The notes under the pieces: generated by a model
Seen by the model: the letters and a program-made list of their open reading frames with translations, nothing else
Databases searched by the model: none
Told to the model about the DNA's origin: nothing
Part shown: piece by piece, positions 57,853 to 64,000 of the stretch
Position numbering within the stretch: the first letter of the stretch is position 1
Layout: each line of letters begins with the position of its first letter
Program-made: the position numbers and the translations under genes
NCBI GenBank assembly: GCA_948146395.1
Contig: OX411559.1
Coordinates: 36,388,215 to 36,452,214, forward strand
Source of the DNA: Fragum whitleyi
Taxonomy: Eukaryota; Mollusca; Bivalvia; Cardiida; Cardiidae
DNA length: 64,000 nucleotides
Direction of reading: 5' to 3'

Positions 57853-59245
57853 GGGCCGTATTCACCAACGCATTTTGTATCAATTTAGCACACTAATTCC
57901 CAAGAATAAAGAATTCAGAATTTAGTACGTATTCACCAACCCATTATACATTCTAAATTACGGAAAGGACTAAATTCTTAAGAATAAAGTCGTTTTTCCA
58001 AGTCTAATACCTACCGTGCTAAATGTAAAAAAAATGGCGAATGTCCGCCTCGCTTCGGATGGAAAACATGTTTTTTATATCAACGTTATGACAAATACAA
58101 TGTCAAAATAGATAGAATTTCTCATTAATTTTCCTTTCTGACACATAATGTATGTTTGCGTTCGAATTATTTACCGAATGACGTCAAACCCATTTGTGAC
58201 GCAATTTAACCTTGAAGTGTATGTTTACATCTCGACAGAATGATAAATTTTACAATATTCTCGGCGAGTTTTCAGGGATTTCACATTGGATTTACATTTA
58301 CAAGGGAGGAGGATGGTTAAGGAGTAATATATTTTAAGTGAAGTAAAGTTTTCAGGGTTGTGTATGGATAGGATCAAGACAGGTGGAGGAAAGAAGACGA
58401 AGGTAGATGGTCATTTCAACTCGAGCAATAGAAAGCTTGGTGCATTTTTACTCAAGATTCTATTTGTTTGGGTGCCGATACTTTCTGCAAAGCAACACCA
58501 TGAACATGGTACAAGTTAAAGGAGAATCTCAAATCTTCGAAATAGACGTGTTTTATCAAAAGTTGGAACGCTCTCTCGGTGAAAGATTTAGGTAGGCATC
58601 ATGTTGACCTCGTTGCCAAGTTTGAGTTGAATTTAGTTGTTGTTTTTTTCTTGTTCAACATTCTATTTCTTATTGCTCTTTTCGGTCCAATTAAGTCTAA
58701 TTTTGGCCTTACTACCAATAAATAAACATGGTATTTACTGTAGAATCAAAATGATACACAGTTTGTCAATCGAAAATTTAAACCCCGTAACTACAGCGAG
58801 GAATTTTACGGTTTTTCGACTGCCAAATAAATACAATTGTTTCTGTCAACTGTGATCGAAGATATTATTGCTAATTTAATTGATCTTTGCATTCAGCCGA
58901 TCAAATGTTTCATCAAAATATTGAATATTGAAATGAAGTAGATATGACGATTTATTTCGACTACAAAAAATATATACAGTTAAATATCATTTCTTAGCAA
59001 GGAGGGAAATTAAAAGAGTGAAGGGCAGAAACGCAATGGTTACTCTTTTTATTTGCGCCTCGTCAAATTTGGGGAACCATCGTAAGTCTGTGGCCGCTTA
59101 AGTGCTGTATAAACCGTTCTAAACAAAGTATATTCTAAAATGCGTTGGTGAATACGCACTTTAGTCCATTCTTGGGAAAGTCCAGACTTAGCAATTTAGC
59201 CTAAACTAAATTCTAAAATTTAGAATATGTTGGTGAATACGGCCC
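57853..59245. mobile_element. Non-autonomous PIF/Harbinger-type element, 1.39 kb, CAG target duplication
   Basis: Inverted ends GGGCCGTATTCACCAAC and GTTGGTGAATACGGCCC, flanked by CAG at 57850-57852 and 59246-59248. Each end has a second inner copy of the GTATTCACCAAC motif (near 57928 and, inverted, 59144). The interior is AT-rich with no transposase; the longest frame is about 70 codons and unrecognised. Confidence 0.88.
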
Positions 59246-59339
59246 CAGGTCCCAGTCCACCCAGAAAACCTAGAAAACGTGCTAAAAAGGAATCAAAAGT
59301 CAAAGAAGGCGATTAAACCATTGAGTTGAAAGAAGATAG
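59246..59339 (+). mobile_element. Tail of the split SINE
   Basis: CAGGTCCCAGTCCACCCAG continues the element interrupted at 57852. The exact end is unclear. Confidence 0.45.
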
Positions 59340-60213
59340 AGGTATTTTTCCAAGAACGCTTATTGTTGCAAATTCAATGCCAGAAATTAGACTAGACGAT
59401 ACAATAGACACATACGAGTTATCTGTAGTTCTGTATCTGTAGATCTCTCTTTACAGCAGACGGCTTAATGCACAATTGCTCCGAGAAAAAACCAATTAAT
59501 GACTATTCTAAAAAACAAGTTGATCAAGCTATAGCTGTTAAATAATGATACATTTAACAGTATTGAAACAGATAGGATTGTAGCTGTAGACGCAAATGTC
59601 ATAGTTCAAGGTTTATTTAATCCAAAGGCAATCACAACCTTTCTGATCATCTTTGTAGTAAATTTATACACTTCTTCTTTCATTATGAAGAGATTCAACT
59701 ATTTTTTGCCAGGCACGATTTGAAAAGGTAACTGAAAACAGAAACACGTTCTTTCAGTTTGGGAGCATTGCTGTCTCAAACTTCAACGAAGCATAAAATT
59801 TCAGCTCACTTCTCTCTAAATCTCATAAAAACCGCAAAATGTGCAAACAAAACATATGTAATAGCATACCAGAACAAAGTGATATCTACATCAGGGATTT
59901 TGAATATCTATCCAGCAACCTGGAAGAAGCAGACCCAAAACTGATACTTCATGCAACTGATGCTTACAAAGGGATAAGGCAAAAATGATATACATTCAGC
60001 TGATACAGATGTATTCATCATGGATCTTGGCCATTTTGTCAATGGGAGTACACAACGAAAACGCAGAATAGATTTGTCGACTATTTGCCATTCGAATGGA
60101 GATATGAAAACTCTGGCTTTGATTAGACTACACGCTTTTTCAGGTGCTGATGTAACCGGTTTAATGTCTGGAAAGCTGAGAAAATCAAACTGTCCATCAA
60201 ATATTTGGTGATA
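59340..60213 (+). pseudogene. Piece 3 of the degenerate transposon-linked gene
   Basis: In broken plus-strand frames: EEADPKLILHATDAYKG near 59923-59970, HSADTDVFIMDL near 59996-60030, and LIRLHAFSGADVTGLMSGK near 60119-60177. The order H-EADT-LH-D ... HSxDTDVxVL ... LHAFSGxD-TG is characteristic of the same unclassified family, which looks nuclease-like with its PIN/XPG-style acidic motifs. Several stops make it non-functional. Confidence 0.6.
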
Positions 60214-60775
60214 ATCAACAGAACATTTACTTTACTAATAAAAGAAATCCTCAATCTATACAAATCAATGGTAAGACCAAATCTAGAATTTGCCAGCACT
60301 GTCTGGAAACGACACCTGACTAGAAATCAATAGAACATGTTCAAAGAAGGGCCAACAAACATTACCTAAAGACAGAAAAAGTAAGAACTACCAACACTCG
60401 AATACAGACGATCACGTGCTGATATGATCATATAAAATCTTAGATAATATCGATGCCACATCAACTTTTGACTTCTTGAAAAGAAACAATGATACTGTAA
60501 AAAGAGAAAATAATCTGAAATTGTATAGAAAGTACGCAAGGACAAAAAAGTAAAAGAAATGTATTCACTCAGTGTAGTTACTCCATTGAACTCGCTCCCA
60601 AACGAAGAGGTCAATGCTAATAATATTAAAACTTTTCAGAGTAGACTCAATAATCAGTTGCGCCATCACCCTCTAAAGTTCAGTGCAAAATGCTATACCA
60701 GTGAAGTGAGAAGAAGACAAACAGAAGAGCCCCTAAAAGCCAGTGGCTTAGTTATGGCCCCAGTACAGTAAGTGT
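60214..60775 (+). pseudogene. 3' end of a LINE reverse transcriptase, degenerate
   Basis: Plus-strand frames show YKSMVRPNLEFASTVWKRH near 60258-60316, LPTLEYRRSRADMI near 60389-60430 and SVVTPLNSLPNEEVNANNIK with TFQSRLNNQ near 60571-60660. These are the usual C-terminal motifs (Y-x-x-x-VRP-x-LEY, LPTLE-RR-R-D, WNSLP-x-xV) of non-LTR retrotransposon ORF2. Stops break the frame at several points. Confidence 0.75.
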
Positions 60776-62870
60776 ACATTAAGTTTTTGCTTCAGTTAGC
60801 TAATGTGAACACGTGTGACATGGACAAAAGCTGGGCATTTTTTTTTTACTTTTTTTTTATATTTCACCGGTTTGTCACTTAGATTATAAAATGTGATAAT
60901 CTACTGTTATTCAAAAAATGAAGAGATAATATGTTGATTTCATGGAGAATTGAAACTAAAAAGCTAATCACACTTTATGATATACATTGTACATGATTGT
61001 GAAAAGGTTTTTATTTTTAATTGTCCATGAAATCAACGTATTATCTCTTCATATCCTCTAATTTAGTATCACGATGCAAAAGATGTAAAGATTTGTCGTG
61101 AATTAAGCAGTTCTTTTTAATGGGACTTCTTTTAGCGGAAATAATAGCGTAATTAAAATCAATTACATTGTGAAAATAAGAAAAAAAATCAACCAATCAG
61201 AATGTACAAAATTTGATGGAATCAACTAGAATTAAATTATTTCTCGAAAATCCACCGAATAGCATTATTTACATACTTCAAGCTGCCAAGGTAAAACATA
61301 TCATATCATCTCCGCCTATCAGTACGAACGTCCGTCGTTTCTTGAAAATGCAGCTCTTTCTTCATTTATGCGCAGATTTACATAAAAACTATCAAATATC
61401 AATTTTCTCGTCCCATTCCCATGCTCATATTGTCGTATATTTTATAGCATCGCTGATATATAGAGTTTGTCAAGAGATTTCATTTAAGGAAGATTTCGGG
61501 AGTTCGTTCTCGCGCAACGTCTTTGCGCATCGAACTCTTCAAAACGCACTTATCTAAGACGTAACAGAAACACTACAAAACCCCTCTAAATTTCCATTTT
61601 TTGCGGAAGATGCTTTCATGAAGACGATTAACAAATTCTATCACTAAAACATAATTATACAAATTATCGCAGCCATTTTATTTTATAGAATAAAGGATAT
61701 GACGTCAGCTTCGTTTTTGTAGGTGTCTTTGACGTTAATGTTCCCGCGCATAATGATACATCAAACAACGTTATCAGTCGTGAATCCGATAGCTACATGT
61801 AACCGCCACATTTCACTTTGACAGCGTTAATTTCTGAAAGGTTGACCTTGATGAACGATCCTGTCGTTGTCAAATGACCTTGTCAGATTTTTAATTTCCA
61901 ATGTTTGGATTAATTTTTTAACAGACCTGGGTGTATCTGAAACTTTATTGGGGGAGGGGTGTAAGCGAGATAAATGACCTTCAATTCATCATATGACTTC
62001 GATCATGTAATTTGACGATGCTTATTGACAAGATCAATTATTATTCCATATGTGAGTATTCTACTTTCAATTGGCTTGAAGATTTTTGAAAATACTAGAA
62101 TCTTGCGTGATTAATGAAACGATGGCCTTGATATATGACCTTGACCTTTTCATTTTATTTGACCTTGGGATTTGATGACGCAAAACAAAGAGATATCCAA
62201 ATTGTTTAGGAATTTAACTTCATAATCGATTAATTTAAGAAAGATTGAAATATCATTGATTTTGTACATAAAATTGGCACGAGAAATAGAATCTGGGGTG
62301 ATTTTTTCCTTAACGTCATAACTGGGTGACTTAGAATTTTGCATTTTTTTCTAAAAATTTAGCACGGTGACCATACCTTTTTATATCAATATCACATGAA
62401 CATATAATTGTCTACAAAATATAGAAAAAATAAAATTTTCTATCTCGGGTTTTTTAAGAAATTTGATCAAAAGTAATAAATTTTGAAAATATTCTCGTTC
62501 ATTTTCGATATACCAGTTTTTAAGTTGGAATGCGGAGCAATTCCAACTTAGATTTAACAAAACCGCAAAATGAACACAAGATAATATCATTTCGGGTTTT
62601 TTGAGAACACATGTCACGTGAACAGGATGTGAATACACTTCGGCCTATTTTGTATATCTCAACTTGACAAAGACATACGGTGTATTTCATCAAAAAGTAA
62701 TAATGCTGTACAATTACACAACTATCACTTCATGTATATTTTTAACACGTTAATAAATCTTTTAAATGATATTTATTGAAAGTTGCGTACGAATATATTA
62801 GTATCACATGTCTGTATTACTATATTTGGAAATCATGTGATAAGTCAAGTCCAATAAGGTCAGCAATTGA
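60776..62870. other. AT-rich stretch, no gene recognised
   Basis: 60917-61055 is an inverted-repeat element (AAGAGATAATATGTTGATTT opposite AAATCAACGTATTATCTCTT). A frame of 114 codons at 61213-61557 has no recognisable domain and ordinary AT-rich composition; it is probably chance. 62130-62170 has TGACCTTGACCTTTTC words like the 3.1-kb repeat. Confidence 0.45.
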
Positions 62871-62872
62871 CA

Positions 62873-63000
62873 ATAGCACTAGCCAATCACGTGATCTGCT
62901 TATTTGGTAATGTCGCGATCTGTTTTCTCAGTATTGTGGCAAATAGCACAGACCAATCACGTGATCTGCTTATTTGGTAAGGTCGCGACCTCTTTTTCGT
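62873..63000 (+). repeat. 70-bp tandem pair containing CCAATCACGTGATCTGC
   Basis: CCAATCACGTGATCTGCTTA followed by TTTGGTAA occurs at 62883 and again at 62953. Both copies contain CACGTG. Only the spacers differ. Confidence 0.85.
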
Positions 63001-63339
63001 AGAATTATGTTATAGCTTCTTTAAATGTATAGTTTCTCTTTCTGAACGACTTTATTACACATTTAACTTTTGACAAGGTGTTATATTGTAAATCTCTGTC
63101 CAGGCTACGAAATAAAAATATTTTTTAAAGTGATGATACACTTTTAAAGTTAATAATATTTTTGCAACATATTTTCGTTTGTTTTCCGTCATATTGCAGT
63201 TATCTACATGAATGTTTCATTGTAAAAACCCAATACTCATCCAATAAAACCCTTGCCACCACATCTTTAATTGAATTATGAATATCTTTGCCCAATTGCA
63301 TTCCATCACCAAGACAATTTGCCATTGGAAAACAAACCA

Positions 63340-63700
63340 ACTATAGGTAAACCGTGCTATTCGAATGTTTATAAACAGACTTTCGACGAGTTTATATAGA
63401 TAAATTGGGACCAAGGGATTTTTTGCTCTCACGAACTCTAACTATACTGAAAAGATCAAAGAAACGCAAAACTAACGGTATTATGACCATCCTTTGAATT
63501 ACATCTGTAAACGTCATGTGTCATAGCGTAAAAATAGCATGCTTAAGAAATCGATTTCATCATGAAGAAAACAAAACTGAAACGAAAAAAAAAAGCATTG
63601 GATATCGATAGGGAGAAAAGGTGTTTACGTGATGAGTTACTTTATTCTATCAGTATATAGTTGTAATTAAGTATCGCTTATTAATTTTCAGTTCAGTCCA
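63340..63700 (+). pseudogene. Possible relic of the 3' region of a second Cvsi-like gene
   Basis: Resembles 48536-48860, the non-coding stretch after the stop of the Cvsi-like gene: shared TATAAACAGAC, AGATAAATTRGGACC, CTATACTGAAA plus AAAGAA, and AGGGAGAAAA plus CAGTATATAG in the same order. No matching coding exon was found upstream within the window. Confidence 0.4.
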
Positions 63701-63824
63701 CCCCTACTCATGGCTATACCACATTTTTCCGCGTTTTCGAATACCCCGGTTGGACTATAGTTCAACTTGTTCTCTTCGCATTCTTACACATCAACACGTT
63801 TAAGAGCACCATCATACAGTTAGT

Positions 63825-64000
63825 TTCATCGTGAAATTGACATTCATCTCAATAAAAAGCATTCTTGATCGCTCACTCAGCGCTCCATTCATTCATTCCA
63901 AACACCCATTCAAACCATTCAAAACGCTCAAAGTTTTTTTTTTAAAAATAAGATCAACATGTACATACAAAATGAATTAAGCAAGAACCAAATCGCGATT
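63825..64000 (+). mobile_element. MITE-like element with TCGTGAAATTGAC ends, copy 5, cut by window edge
   Basis: TTTCATCGTGAAATTGACAT left end and CATTCATTC / CACTCAGCGC words as in the other copies. The right part is outside the window. Confidence 0.7.

Noticed and set aside
61213..61557. 114-codon plus-strand frame
   Set aside because: No domain, no splice support and AT-biased composition like the surrounding DNA.

Overview
The window looks like nuclear DNA of a bivalve mollusc. It is AT-rich and gene-poor, its genes are split by GT-AG introns, and it is full of short transposons. The gene content (a molluscan-type Toll-like receptor, a small secreted C-type lectin, a 12-cysteine Cvsi-type secreted inhibitor, a sigma-like glutathione S-transferase) and the many tRNA-derived SINEs fit a bivalve. 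The species cannot be fixed from the sequence. All gene models were read by eye from splice signals and reading frames. I see no rRNA gene, functional tRNA gene or CRISPR array.

Layout. 0.5-1.6 kb (minus): the first two coding exons of a sigma-like GST, followed by a decayed second copy of exon 2; the rest lies outside the left edge. 1.6-7.5 kb: repeats. 7.5-11.1 kb (minus): an intact one-exon Toll-like receptor of 1202 residues. 11.2-27.1 kb: mostly SINEs, MITE-like elements, diverged tandem repeats and a 26-bp minisatellite (12.73-13.86 kb). 27.7-33.15 kb (minus): a complete four-exon, 160-residue C-type lectin with one GC-AG intron, followed by three broken tandem copies of its last exon. 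35.9-48.3 kb (plus): a three-exon, 91-residue, 12-cysteine secreted protein of the Cvsi protease-inhibitor type. Its 9.8-kb second intron holds a nearly identical 2.57-kb tandem duplication. 54.8-60.8 kb: nested mobile-element remains (Ty3/Gypsy-like integrase and zinc-finger frames, an unclassified transposon-linked gene in pieces, a SINE, a PIF/Harbinger-type element and a LINE reverse-transcriptase tail). 60.8-64 kb: repeats, including a possible relic of the 3' end of a second Cvsi-like gene.

Functional theme. Three of the four recognisable genes are innate-immune or secreted-defence genes: receptor, lectin and protease inhibitor. The lectin and the Cvsi-like gene are divergent, with start codons 2.8 kb apart. 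Each begins with a 43-nt signal-peptide exon ending in phase 1, and in each the same hairpin transposon family lies within about 35 nt of the first splice donor. Exon-scale duplication recurs (GST exon 2, lectin exons 2 and 4, the 2.57-kb intronic unit), so the region looks like an actively rearranging defence-gene neighbourhood.
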